A model generated the notes under the pieces. It had not been told where the DNA came from. It was given only the letters and a program-made list of their open reading frames with translations, and did not search any database. From Xiphydria camelus (Eukaryota > Arthropoda > Insecta > Hymenoptera > Xiphydriidae): a stretch of DNA of 64,000 nt. The stretch spans positions 18,593,769 through 18,657,768 of the forward strand of contig OY783201.1 in NCBI GenBank assembly GCA_963678675.1, read 5' to 3'. Made by a program: the position numbers and the translations under genes. Shown in pieces: positions 11,068 to 22,514 of this stretch; position 1 is the first letter of the stretch, and each line of letters begins with the position of its first letter.

Positions 11068-11848
11068 GGGGGTATTCCGGTGTAACATCGGTCTTTTCAA
11101 TCACTTTTTCGGGAATTTATTGTAGTGAACCTTAAAAAGATAACGTCTTGAAATTTGTACTATATATTTATTGATAATGTAACGACCGTTTAAAATTGTT
11201 TGGCGTTGAAATATCGAATTTTAATAAACTTTACAGTGCTTTAACTACACACAAGTAAAAGAAAAGTTGATTGATGGTTGCCATGATTCCGATTGTTCTC
11301 CTTATCTAAAACTGAAAAATAATACGTCATTCTAATCTGTAGACCTTTGGCTACAGCCGGAACTAGAATGAAGTCAAAATATAAAAAATTGCACTTCTGG
11401 TGGAGTTTTAAATATTGAATTCCGATTTTTGTCATCTTTTTCGAATATTTGTGTTAAAAACAAAAAAACTATGACATATATAACAATAATTTTAGTTCGG
11501 GCTATAACTGTGGATGTACCGAAGATATCATACAAATTTCAGCGTAATCGGTTCAATATTTTTTGAGATATCGTGGCAACCAATTTGCAAAATGAAGTTT
11601 CGAGAAAAACGTGTTTGAAAGTTAGACTATACGTAACACAAGTGGCGCGTCTGCCATTATAAACATCTGTAACTTTTCAACGACTTTGAATTTTGAAAAA
11701 TCCTCTGACATACGTCTTTTAGAGATGTTTATAGAAGCGATTAAGCGAGACAAATTTTGTTCGATTTTTTTGACCGATTACAACCCCCCTTAACCTCAAA
11801 CTGTATTCAGTTGAACACGATGTATCAGACTCAACAAATCCTCACTTT
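11068..11848. other. Probable 5' non-coding part of the Mutator-like element
   Basis: Starts GGGGGTATTCCGGTG right after the MITE duplication, suggesting that the MITE landed in a TTAA at the start of another element. No coding signal; no matching right end was found. Confidence 0.35.
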
Positions 11849-13579
11849 ACCTTTGATGATGAAGTTCGACTAATGGTTTCTTACGACATGGGCTTGTCCA
11901 CGAGAGGATCTGGTCGAAGTTACGACAGCTTGAATGGGTTCGGCGCAATTATTGGATACTGCACAGGAATAGTCCTAGATCACTCGACGTGCCATAGACA
12001 ATGTAGCATATGTGGTGGTGAACCTGGTCACCCTAAACACAATTGTCGGTTAAATTTGTATGGTTCTGTTAAAGCGATGGAGCCTCACGTTGGAAAAAAC
12101 TAGTTGTAGAGAGTAAAATTTTAAAGTCCAAAAATACAGAGGTTGGTGTTCTCATAGGAGACGATGATAGTTCAATTATCGCAGCCTGTCGAGCCGCGAG
12201 TGTTCACCCAATCCTCAAGCAATCAGACAGGAATCACGCCTCTGGAGGCGTCAAAAAGCGACTGTTTGAAATAGAGAAGAGTTCGAAAGAGTTAACGAGA
12301 ATGAGAGGATTGCATATTTACACCGATGTTTTACCTTCGCTGTATCACAAAATGGAGGCAATAGTCTTGCCATAGCTGTCGCTATTCGAAGCATTCCACT
12401 CCATACATTCAATGATCACAGCATTTGTGGAGAATGGTGCGGTTATCACGAAGATAAAGAAAATTATGACCACTCTTCTGTTCCTGGAGGATTTTCTGAT
12501 TTAAAATTACTTGAAAAATAAAGGATATCTTGAATAAATTGGCGCATAATGCATAGAAGTTCTCACTAGGAGCCTCGAGTAATACAAATGAGAGTCTAAA
12601 TGCCACAATGGCCAGCAAAGCTCCAAAATCACGCTGCTACAGTAAAACTGCATCAGCAGATTATCGGTATGCTGGCGCTGTAGGTCAAAAGAATATAGGG
12701 GAATCTTACACTCTGGAAATAACGATAAAATCACCTGGTAAGTATCACTCACGTCGTATCGCCAAGTCTGACAAATTACTTTTGTGGAGAAGGAATGTCA
12801 TAAAGACTCACAAGTTTAAATAACGACGAGCACAATTGAAAAAAATACGGGCAGCCCTACGCCATGGGAGAAAGAACAATGAAGGACTGACCTACGAGAG
12901 TAATTGCGGTTTGTTAACCCAATCAGCTGTTCCTCAGTCATCGGAAAAAGACTGATGAGGAAACCAACGACAGTGAAATTCTTTGACCTGGAGACATCCA
13001 GTCTACGACAAGATTATGACATTCTGCAAATTGGAGCCAAATGTGGTAAGAAGGAATTTGGAGTCTATAATCCGAGACAACAGATCGCACCAAGTGCAAC
13101 TGCAATCCACGGATTAATTAATTATAATGGAAAACTTGTTTTTCATGGAAAAACATTAGATTCGTTCCACTCGAAGATGCTCTAGACGCATTTGTTCAAT
13201 GGCAACTCACAACTTGTCGTTTGATGGACCCAGGTTGATGATCGCATTTATAAAATATAATTTCGAAGAAACTTTCATTACATTGATTTACGGGTTTGTT
13301 GATACACTTCCACTGATCAGGAAAATAACTGGTAGGAAAGGTACAGGTCAATGCAAATTGGAGGTATTAGGCAAGTCACTGAATATCGCCGTGGTAAACG
13401 TACACGACTCCGTTTATGACTGTAAATTACTCGCGAAGATACTGAAGAGTTTTGAAATCACTACTGATACTCTGTTTGAAAATTCCAACTTCTCTATGCT
13501 CAACAAACGACTCACTGGAATAACCGAGACAAAAATAAAGAAAATTCATCCAAAGTCAAACCTGTTCAAAACACTTTGA
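11849..13579 (+). pseudogene. Mutator-like transposase with C-terminal DEDD exonuclease, decayed
   Basis: Successive frames give one broken protein. First comes the Mutator-like core: VSYDMGLSTRGSGRSYDSLNG, CSICGG...HNCRLN, VGVLIGDDDSSIIAA, then GEWCGYH and SSNTNESLNATMASKAPKS. Next is a 3'-5' exonuclease domain of DEDD type with FFDLETSS, ATAIHGL, AHNLSFD-like THNLSFDGPRL, and HDSVYDCKLL, in which all acidic residues and the H are kept. Frames change near 12103, 12330, 12520, 12830 and 13150-13200, with stops between, so it cannot be functional. The two domains lie in the order and spacing of one polypeptide. The element ends were not found. Confidence 0.72.
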
Positions 13580-14162
13580 GTGCAGCTATTCGTAAAAAAT
13601 TTGCTACTTGTTAAATAAGCATATCAAATTTAGTAAATATTTATTCAAACGGCAGGCCTGAAGAAATCAAGAAGTTTTTCCAAGAAAAACTTAAAAGTAC
13701 AGAAATTAACTTACAAAAAAAAACCATTGAATACATTGTTAATTTTATAACCAACGTAAAGTCACAGCATTAACTTTAAGAAATTCTGATTGTATTGACA
13801 ACAATAAAAAACACGAGATAAAGAAAAATGATTAATAAATTATGTAACTTCTTATGTTCACGAAATTTTATTTTGAATAAAATAATTGGCACAACTTCAT
13901 TTTACTATGCCTTTAAATTAACCGCGTTTATCCCTACCCACCGGCTGTTGCGACGTTGTTAAACTTCTAGGCTGCGCGCGCAGGAATTCAATATTTTTGA
14001 GGTTTTTAGTTAATTTCTTCCTAATTATGTTGTGAATCGAAATAAAAACGCTCTTGATATGTTCATTTATCAATACTCTATATGTGCACAACATTTCATT
14101 CAATTCTCTGCATTTTTTCATTACATTTTTACATTTTTTCTGAATTCCCATAAGATTACGTG
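13580..14162. other. No gene recognised
   Basis: AT-rich tail after the Mutator-like relic. The large minus-strand frame 13918-14454 mostly overlaps the next element's inverted arm and shows no domain. Confidence 0.4.
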
Positions 14163-14206
14163 TTAACAGGTTGACTGCCGTGTTGGTCCCATGGGACCAA
14201 CGCAGG

Positions 14207-16744
14207 TAATAGGCCGTCAGATAGTGACAGATTCTGGTGCCCCATTTTCGCATACATGGCTCGAAGAGGATTGAAAAGTACTTCGATGCTGAGTAGAATA
14301 AAGCGAAATTTACGAATGGCCCCTGGGGATAACATATGGAAAACTCGATTTTTCTTAACAGAAATAAAACGGTGTCTGTTGCCCATTTTCTCACGCATGC
14401 CTTGTTCCCTAAATGATTAATTAATAGAACCTGGCTTCGGAAAACCAAAGGCATGAGTGTTGCAGGTGGCTAAAGAGTTGAAATAAGGGCGTAATCTTGT
14501 AAGAAAAAATCGAGATTTTGAGTGATTTTCCCACACAACCTATTGGAAGTATGGAAACGTACATCGTCAATAGCCGGAAAAAAATATTGGTATGAGTGGC
14601 GCGAATGGATAAGTACATTTTGGAGTCGTAAATGTTAACGGATTTTTTTTTTCGATTTTTCAGTTATTTTTTCATGAACGAAATTAATTGTAATACAAAC
14701 TTATGAATTTAAGAGTCCGTAAAAAAATAATGGCAGGAGTGTAGAGCGTGGCCTTCATATTTTAACAACATAGGAAAGTTGCAGGAAAATTGTATGCTAA
14801 TTGCCGCCATTTTCCCACGCATGCCTTTTGACATATGCTTAGAAGAAGTGATTTTAAGTGCACATAACAAAAGACTTGAGTGTCGGACGTGGCCATCATA
14901 TTAATTATACATAATGTATTGAAGAAATGGCTGACAGAAACATTCTAGAAATTGCCGCCATTTTCCCACGCATGCCTTTTGACATATGCTTAGAAAAAGT
15001 GATTTTAAGTGTATATAACAAAAGACTTGAGTGTCGGACATGGCCGTCATATTAATTATACATAATGTGTTGAAGAAAGAGTTGATAGAAAAATTCTAGA
15101 AATTGCCACCATTTTCCTACGCAAGCCTTTATTTCTTTGTTTCTTTATTTTTAATTGACTTACAATATAGGGGAAGGTCAGCTAAGATGACGAATTAAGA
15201 CACTACACGATTTCAACAACAAATATATTTATTTTTCGTATAAAAACACTATCACAACACAGATAGATTCAAGTGAAGTAAGTAAATGATTCAAGTGAAG
15301 AACGCTAAATTAAATTTTTAGGAACCCGGAAGCTGATTTAGCATTCTAAGTATAGCGGTATTTATCGGAATCGGTATTGCAGGAAACAGTTCATTACAAC
15401 TCGTCTAGCAATTAACCCTTTTAGGAAAGGTGCGGAACAGCGAGCTCATTAGCAGCCTGGATTCTTCGAAATATACCACTACGCCGATGGCGAGATTAAC
15501 TTTAGGTTCACGAGGTATTTATGATTGCGATGCGATTAGAACGGTACGAACTGATATTCAGAATTGCGTCTATCGCGTGACGGAACAGTCCCGTATCTTT
15601 CTCGAAAAGTAATTACCATAAGATAATCCTACATACCGATTCCTACCGCACAGTATCATCGCGATCTAAGCACCTTTCTAATCTAGAGCCAATCTGTGCT
15701 TGTCATCAGACATAATAGCGAGTCGGTACGTTTTGGCGAACAAGGTTGCAACTGTACTTATAGAATTATACAACGCTACTTATTACAATGTCACATCCTT
15801 CCCGGAAGGCTAATTGCCGGTCGGATCGGAATAAGCCACCCCTGGCGGCAATTTCTAAAATTTTTCTGTCAGCTCTTTCTTCAATATATTATGTATAATT
15901 AACATGATAGCCACGTCCGACACTCAAGTCTTTTGTTATATACACTTAAAATCACTTTTTCTAAGCATATGTCAAAAGGCATGCGTGGGAAAATGGCGGC
16001 AATTTCTAGCACTCTTTCTGTCAGCTCTTTCTTCAATACATTATGTATAATTAATATGATGGCCACGTCCGACACTCAAGTCTTTTGTTATATACACTTA
16101 AAATCACTTTTTCTAAGCATATGTCAAAAGGCATGCGTGGGAAAATGGCGGCCATTTGCATACAATTTTCTTGCAACTTTCCGACTCAAGTCTTCGTTCC
16201 GTCCACATCCGATAGTCATGTCAATTTTATTATAATGTCTAACACATCAATAATAGTCTATAGTTTCAAAGGCATGCATGGCGAAATAACTGAAAAATCG
16301 AAAAAAAAATCCGTTAACTTTTACGACTTCAAAATGTACTTATCTATTCGCGCCACTCATGCCAATATTTTTTCGGGCTAGTTACGATGTACGTTTCCAT
16401 ACTTCCAATAGGCATGTGTGGGAAAATCACTCAAAATCTCGATTTTTTTCTTACAAGATTACGCCCTTATTTCAACCTTTTAGCTACCTGCAACACTCAT
16501 GCCTTTGGTTTTCCGAAGCCAGGTTCTATTAATTAATCATTTAGTGAACAAGGCATGCGTGAAAAAATGGGCAACAAACACCTTTTTATTTCTGTTAAGA
16601 AAAATCGAATTTTTCATATGTTGTCCCCAGGGGCCATTCGTAAATTTCGTTTTATTCTACTAAGCATCGAAGTACTTTTCAATCCTCTTCGAGGCATGTA
16701 TGCGAAAATGGGGCACCAGATTCTATCACTATCGGACGGTCTAT
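14207..16744. repeat. Inverted arms made of ~140-150-bp repeated units
   Basis: Left arm: the motif core CCATTTTC (or a decayed form) falls at 14242, 14383, 14523, 14664, 14807, 14958 and 15109, so spacings are 141, 140, 141, 143, 151 and 151. Right arm: the complement falls at 15989, 16141, 16283, 16422, 16563 and 16704, spacings 152, 142, 139, 141 and 141. The innermost units (with GACTTGAGTGTCGGAC) are most alike within an arm; outer units match their mirror partners better. Confidence 0.8.
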
Positions 16745-16821
16745 AAGGACGCCTCCCAGACCGTTGATTCAAATTTGACTATATTTTGCTATGGGAAGGG
16801 ATCAACATGGGTCAGGAGAAC

Positions 16822-17505
16822 TACCGTATGTCCTTTGGCAAACCCCTCATTTGAATTTCCCTGACATTTGGCCGGAAGTGGTTGGGTCGGTGCTCTAGTC
16901 ATTTATAGTTAGAGTTGGCTTCGGGAGAGTGCGCTGCGGTCTTACGAGCCGAGCGAAAAGTGTCAAACGTCTGGTCTCCCGGTAGCTATCAATTCAGGAG
17001 GTCGAAGCATCTAATCTCAAAATCGTTAATTTGTGAATAATGGTGAATAATGTGTAGAAGTGATAAGAAATAATCATTCGGGTTTCTTCGATGAGATTCG
17101 CCAAGTGTTTGAAAACCGTTAGTCTTCATGGAAATCTTCTAACCTACTCGTTCTGCAGTAATTATCACTGGAAGTTGAAGCAACAGTTTTTGACAAAAAT
17201 CGGACACCGATTTGTAAACATTTGGGGAATCTCATCGAAGAAACCCGAATGATTATTTTTTATCACTTCTACACATTATTCACCATTATTCACAAATTAA
17301 CGATTTTGAGGTTAGATGCTTCGATCTTCCGAATTGACAGCTACCGGGAGATCAGACGTTTGACACTTTTCGCTCGGCTCGTAAGACCGCAGCGCACTCT
17401 CCCGAAGCCAACTCTAACTATAAATGACTAGAGCACCGACCCAACCACTTCCGGCCAAATGTCAGGGAAATTCAAAAGGGGGGGTTTGCCAAAGGACATA
17501 CGGTA
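16822..17505. mobile_element. TACCGTATGTCC foldback element, copy 1
   Basis: Ends TACCGTATGTCC and GGACATACGGTA. Arms of ~260 bases run in from both ends and share AACCACTTCCGGCCAAATG, AGTGCGCTGCGGTCTTACG and a TCTCCCGGTAGCT box; the loop is about 150 bases. No ORF. Other copies lie at 25453, 29210 and 45137, with a partial one at 28902. Confidence 0.85.
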
Positions 17506-17731
17506 TAATGATGTTTCGGGAATTTTTTGCAAACTGATGCCTATGGTCAGAATAAAAATCGAAAAATTGCACTATTCATTAACTTTAATTTTTTCAATTT
17601 TTTTCGGAAATTTGTTTGCCGAAAATTAAATCCTTATGAATTATTGTGTTTTCTAAGTCAAAATACATTATAATTTATCATCGGCCTATGGAAACTGTTT
17701 TGAAAAATACCTATGGCAGTCAACGTGTTAA

Positions 17732-18900
17732 ATGATGCTTTTCTAAATAATTAATTACTCTTTAGCTAGATTGGTGATCGATCTGAAATTTCGCACACGA
17801 CTTTTTTTATACTTAAATTGATATGGAAAACTATTTTCATTGAATTCTCTGCATTTTTCGGATACCCCCTGACCCCGCAATAACATCCAGGAGAAACGTC
17901 AGTTCGATACGGGGTGAGGTAAGCGGGGCGGAGCATCAAACGTTCCAACAGCATTTACCAACTGTACATAGACAAATTTTTCCAATTGAATAGAGAGGTA
18001 AATGTGGTTCCAATTGATGAATACGTGCATTCTAAGCATTACACTTTTTAATAATCACAAGAAAAATTTCAATTTTTTTGTTTAATACCTGTACACTAAT
18101 TAACTTTATTTCAACTAAATGGACATAAAACGTGGCAACGTTGCACTGATGATGGACGAAGTTGGTAGCAAAGTCGTTTAGTACGATTCATCGATTATCG
18201 GCCGAGCGCTGTTTTGAGGAGTAGACATAACCTCTCTTTTCCTCGCTAAAAGTGTAAACAAAAGTTGCATGTGTCAAGTAAAAGTGAAATAAATTTTTTT
18301 CTTACTTCTCAAGAGCTCAAGAATTTCGATGGAAAGGAAGAAGAGTGTCAAAGCAAACATTCGAAAAGAAACTTCCGAATTACGAAATTTCGCGCTCTTG
18401 GCTTTCCACCCTGACGTCACTACTCAACGCTGCCACTTTTCTGCATATGGTCGCTGCATCAAGTGAAAGAATCCTTTCTTCTGTCAGTTTTTAGACAATA
18501 ACGCAAAATTGGCTGGATAAAATTTTCTGTTTTTTTTTTCTCAAAAATACTTGATATAAAATCCTGTGAAATTAACGAGTTTTTATCATAGTTTGTCTTT
18601 TTCAAAGTTTCTTTTTTCGCATTTAAAGGAGTATGCCTATAAGAGCCTATGTTAAAACTTTCATATTCAAAAATTAATTACAAAAAAATGGCGGACCAAG
18701 TTATCTCAAATTTAAGTACATCTTATAATACATATCCAACATTTACTTTAAAAAAATCAGTGATTTATCTTTTTTCATTTTTGTGACGTTCCTCCTTAAA
18801 TGTAACGAAATTTGCTTAGATCCTGTTAGAACAAACGATCAAATACAATATTAGATCTACTTAGATCTAGCAATCTTTATTTAGATCTGACGAGATCTGC
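17732..18900. repeat. Diverged relative of TTAA family 1, plus AGATCT-rich sequence
   Basis: AACGTGGCAACGTTGCACTG...GTTGGTAGCAAA (about 18130-18180), GACGTCAC (18412) and CTGCATATGGTCGC parallel the order of motifs in family 1 at 8502-9494 (read in the opposite orientation). A GTTCCTCC followed by TTAA near 18797 could be its end. From 18830 to 18900 the word TTAGATCT recurs. Confidence 0.4.
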
Positions 18901-18947
18901 TTAAGGCGGCTACATACGTAACTGTATATTTAATAAGTATGCTTGTA

Positions 18948-19158
18948 CACTCAGCGTCACGGATTCTGCTTCTGGTGACTTTTGCAAAATGTCATTTTTA
19001 AGGTACTATCCAATGAGCTAGTAATTCTAATGCTTTCATTAGCTAGGATAAACGCCGCTGTAATTAAAGAAAGCATGAGAATTACTTGTTCATTGGATAG
19101 TATCTTAAAAATGACATTTTGCAAAAGTCACCAGAAGCAGAGTCCGTGACGCTGGGTG
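18948..19158. mobile_element. TA-flanked MITE, copy 2
   Basis: Ends CACTCAGCGTCACGGA and TCCGTGACGCTGGGTG with TA on both sides. Same family as 5630-5842. Its TA lies inside the CTTGTACA of the host element's arm, which is intact at the opposite end, so the insertion point is certain. Confidence 0.82.
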
Positions 19159-19846
19159 TACAAGCTTTTTATACAATTATTCATGAAAGTGTGCATGGAA
19201 AAACTTGCACAAGTCTGCCTGTACAAGTCACATGAAAATGTTTGAATTTCTATACTGTGTAGGGGAGACTGGGGCAGATTCGCCCACGGGGCACATTCGC
19301 CCATTGTTGTTTATTCATAGAATGAGATTTGAAATCTGATTTTCAAACTCATCACTAGTTAGCGCTGCTAACTAAAGTAACGTAAATGAAAAGTCGCTTC
19401 ATTTCTATGTATTTTGAACGAATTGTGCTGTCGAATATATTTTGATATCTTTCATAACCACAAAAGTAAATTATCATTGACACATCTGATTTGCTTGCTA
19501 GAAACAACGTTCCGTGGTTTAAATATATACTTATTATCATCTGCTCAAATAAGTGAATACCATCTAATCACGTTTCCTCTTATCAATTTCACGTTATATT
19601 GCATCCATTTTTTGTGGTTCGTATTTTTACCATGAAATTCAGAATGGGGCAGTTTCGCCCACCAGTGCACGGGGCAGTTTCGCCCACATGAAATTTCACT
19701 GGCAAATAAACAATGGTTTTTTTACAAATTTATTATGAAAAATTCTATTTAAAAGCATTTTCATCCCTTCTTGTGCATAAGGTAAATGTCCCAATTACCT
19801 CGAAAAACAAAGCTATTGCATTTTTTTTTGTATAAAAGTTACCCGC

Positions 19847-20092
19847 CAGGCAAGACGCAAAGGAAAATCACGAATCTTTACCGATTCTCCAGAGAAAAAT
19901 GAAGTTCAAATGCTCCACGATGAAAAACAGAAGAGAAGAAAAGAAAAAGAAATCAAAGAAAGAGCGAAACAAATAAAATCAGCAAAAAAACTTTTCGGAG
20001 TGGCTTCACTGACGAAGAAGGATAATATTAAGAAAACAAGACAAGTGAAAAATGTATCCGAAAAGCCCGAGCAAAAGAAGAAAAGGAAGTGA
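19847..20092 (+). pseudogene. pogo-type DDE transposase, C-terminal exon
   Basis: After a possible acceptor (CCGCCAG, about 19848) the frame reads RKGKSRIFTDSPEKNEVQ and then a long lysine/glutamate-rich basic tail, ending at 20092. A TDSPEK box followed by a charged tail closes pogo/Tigger-type transposases (DDE_1, CENP-B-like). The catalytic core and the N-terminal DNA-binding domain are missing, so this is a relic. It supplies the superfamily of the surrounding TA-flanked element. A host Tigger-derived gene is less likely because the fragment sits inside matched inverted repeats. Confidence 0.6.
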
Positions 20093-20397
20093 AAGCATTT
20101 TCAGGAACGAGGAAGAAAGCTGAGAAAAGAGGGAAAAAATAAACTTCGAACACATAGCAGTAAAGAAGCATATTATGTATTTCAGAGCTTTTATTTGTAT
20201 TTTTCACGTTGTATTCAAAACACCAATTAAACTTATTTAAAAAGTTTCTGCAAGATGTTAAGATCATTATATCAATGTTCTTTGTTTACATTTAATCCCA
20301 TTCGCGTGCATACTTTTTTGTAATATTGGGAATACATTGGAATATTGCGGCGTTCCAAAGTGAACGAAACTGCCCCGGGTATAGGTAGGGGAATTAT

Positions 20398-21360
20398 GCC
20401 TAAAATGACATAGGTACCCTAAATATTTTCCATTGCAAAATCTTTGAAAATTATTATGTAGCTAAAATTTTTTATGCAATTGTTAGATATTAGGTAAAAT
20501 TATATTATTACCTCCATAAAAATATAAAAAAATTTTTTTTTTTTTTTTTCCAAGAAATGTAAAATTAAAAAAATGGTCTCCTATGTCATTAAAGGCTCAC
20601 ATGGGGGTAAAATGACACATAAAAAAACTTCTGAAAACACGAAAAGTAAATTATTTATTGAAAAATAAAAAAGAACATTTATTAAGAACATAAATATTCA
20701 TTAAAAATGAACGATAATAAGAAACAGAACATAGTTATTATTTAAAGACAAAGTTCACAAACGAAGACTTTGCATCTTGGTGAGGTATCAGCACATTCGC
20801 AGTGAGCCCAATTTTGGCACATAATGCACTTAATCCACTTCAGCTCTGTCGATCACTCTTTCTTTTGTAATGTCCAACCATCTATAAAAACATTAAGTAT
20901 ATCGAAATAAACATCTGCTTAATAATTATCAGGGCAAAATGACACACTATATCATTATGCCCTGTTATGTGACATGTCGTTTTACCCTGAACTCCATAGT
21001 TTTCGTAAACATCACCTTGTTTCGCATGCATTATATTAACTGCAAGAATCGATTTGCAAAATGAACAATAATGACCACATTAGCATTCTCTATAATTGCC
21101 GTTGAATTTGCTTATAAGCTATTCATAGAATTTTATTTCAACTTCAAGTAAAATATTACATTGAATACTTACATTTCTAAATTACACCCACTACGACTTG
21201 AACTCTTGTGTTAGAATCACATAACTATGTGAAATTGTGGTGCTGCCAATTTCAACTCTGACGGGCGTCATAGGGAGTCTGTGCACGGCGCTAAATTTAA
21301 AAAAACTTCAGTATGTCGTTTTACCCAAGTATGTCACACACATTTTAGGCATAATTCCCC
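20398..21360. mobile_element. Small TA element nested in the pogo-like element
   Basis: Ends GGGGAATTATGCCTAAAATG and CATTTTAGGCATAATTCCCC, flanked by TA (20396-97, 21361-62). Internal boxes GGGTAAAATGACACA and its complements recur near both ends. The GGGGA start and TA target match the host element, so it was probably moved by the same transposase group. Confidence 0.78.
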
Positions 21361-22008
21361 TACTGGGCGAAACTGCCCCGGTACCGAATGCCGTTTTTTT
21401 CAGAATCATAATTCTGTCTTTTTCTAAAGCAAAATTTAAAAAATCTTCATATATACAATAAACTACATAACATTCTTTGTACGATGGCATATTTGTTTTT
21501 TTTTTCAACACTATTGTGAACCTGAATTTGATCCACAAATTTAGGTGGGCGAATCTGCCCCGGTCTCCCCTACTTGTACAAGCTGGGCTGGCGCAAGTGC
21601 ACATGAATGTGTGTATGGTCACGACAGACTTGTGCATACCTGAATTTGTAGAGCAGCATTTCGAACGTATAGTTTTCTATATCATTCATTGTTTCGGCAA
21701 CATGCACAAAAACTTGTACAAGCATACTTGTCAAGTATACAGTTACGTGTGTAGCCGCTTTTAGATCTCGTTAGAATAATTCGTTCCAAAATTTATATCT
21801 AGTTAGATCTAATTAGATTTCATCGGATCAAATTAGATAAGATTAGAACCAAAATATTTATTGATAGCAACGTGACAACAAACTTTTGACAGAATACTAT
21901 CTATTAGCAAACCTCAGCTCCTGCGGCACAATCTCAACTTTTATTAGTATAATATTGTTAATGAGGATTAGAGCAGCTCTTAACTAATCTTATTTATTGC
22001 ATTTTTAG

Positions 22009-22323
22009 AGCCCATTGACGCATCGATGTATACCGGTGCAAATAAAGCTTTAATGGAAGCATCTTTAGAGCCTCAAGTATTTCCGGAGCCTCAAGATTCT
22101 TCAGAGCCTCAAATAGTTTTGGAGTCTCAAATATGTTTCGAGGAGTTTGAAGAAAAGGTTCACCCCCCTGAAAAAGTCAGTACTAGCAACAACCACCTCC
22201 AGCAACCGTTCCTAATGTCAGGTCCGTGTGAGCCTGCGATTAAAGTGAAGGAGGAAAAGGGATCAGACATTGATGCTCATTCTGTTAAACGGAGCATGCA
22301 AGAGAGTTTGAAAGAAAAACAAG
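22009..22323 (+). CDS. THAP-domain protein, exon 2
   Basis: A polypyrimidine stretch with TTTTTAG precedes 22009, and a strong donor AAG|GTAAGA follows 22323. The exon is 315 bases (phase 1 in, phase 1 out), with its first two bases completing the codon left by exon 1, giving E-PIDASMYTG. It encodes an acidic, proline-rich linker with three EPQ repeats and a lysine-rich VKEEKGSD patch that resembles a sumoylation motif. No folded domain is visible, as usual between the THAP domain and the C-terminus of such factors. Link to exon 1 is inferred from phase and splice sites; the next exon is beyond the 40-kb nest or outside the window. Confidence 0.6.
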
Positions 22324-22514
22324 GTAAGAGGTATACACAGTGAAACCTCTCTAAAGCAACCGTCCCTTATTTCTCTGCCCTCGCTTCGATTCCTTAAGGC
22401 GGCTGGTAAACATGACTGTTTTATTGGCAAAGCACTGTTTTACCGAAATACATTCTTGAAATCAGATCATTTTAAAACGGGAACAGAATTAATAATCCGA
22501 ATAGATGGAATGTA
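22324..22514. other. THAP intron 2 start, with a second GGCGGCT end
   Basis: CCTTAAGGCGGCTGGTAAAC at 22394 repeats the TTAA plus GGCGGCT terminus of the element at 18905. No matching right end was found. Confidence 0.45.

Larger units (their letters stand above)
14167..17727. mobile_element. TTAA-flanked foldback element with periodic arms
   Basis: Ends CAGGTTGACTGCC and GGCAGTCAACGTG are flanked by TTAA at 14163-14166 and 17728-17731. Near the left end is the perfect palindrome TTGGTCCCATGGGACCAA (14182-14199). Long inverted arms (about 14207-15135 and 15836-16744) are built from units marked by GGCATGCGTGGGAAAATGG or its complement. A TACCGTATGTCC foldback (16822-17505) is nested between the right arm and the right end. 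The ~700-base centre has no recognisable protein. Confidence 0.8.
19262..21570. mobile_element. pogo-like element with GGGGAGAC ends
   Basis: Ends GGGGAGACTGGGGCAGATTC and GAATCTGCCCCGGTCTCCCC (also sharing GCCCAC), flanked by TA at 19260-61 and 21571-72. Subterminal boxes GGGGCAGTTTCGCCCAC recur at 19645, 19671 and, inverted, near 20370 and 21365. It carries the C-terminus of a pogo-type transposase and is interrupted by a smaller TA element at 20398-21360. Confidence 0.75.
18905..21758. mobile_element. TTAA-type element GGCGGCTAC, host of a nest
   Basis: Left end GGCGGCTACATACGTAACTG (after TTAA at 18901-18904) is repeated inverted as CAGTTACGTGTGTAGCCGC at 21740-21758, followed by TTTT, a probably mutated TTAA. 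The shared arm continues through AAGTATGCTTGTACA. It was later hit by a MITE (18948-19158) and by a pogo-like element (19262-21570). Confidence 0.7.

Noticed and set aside
14242..16710. Regularly spaced repeats that could suggest a CRISPR array or satellite
   Set aside because: Units of ~140-150 bases, inverted between arms, in animal DNA with TTAA-bounded ends; a foldback transposon explains them.
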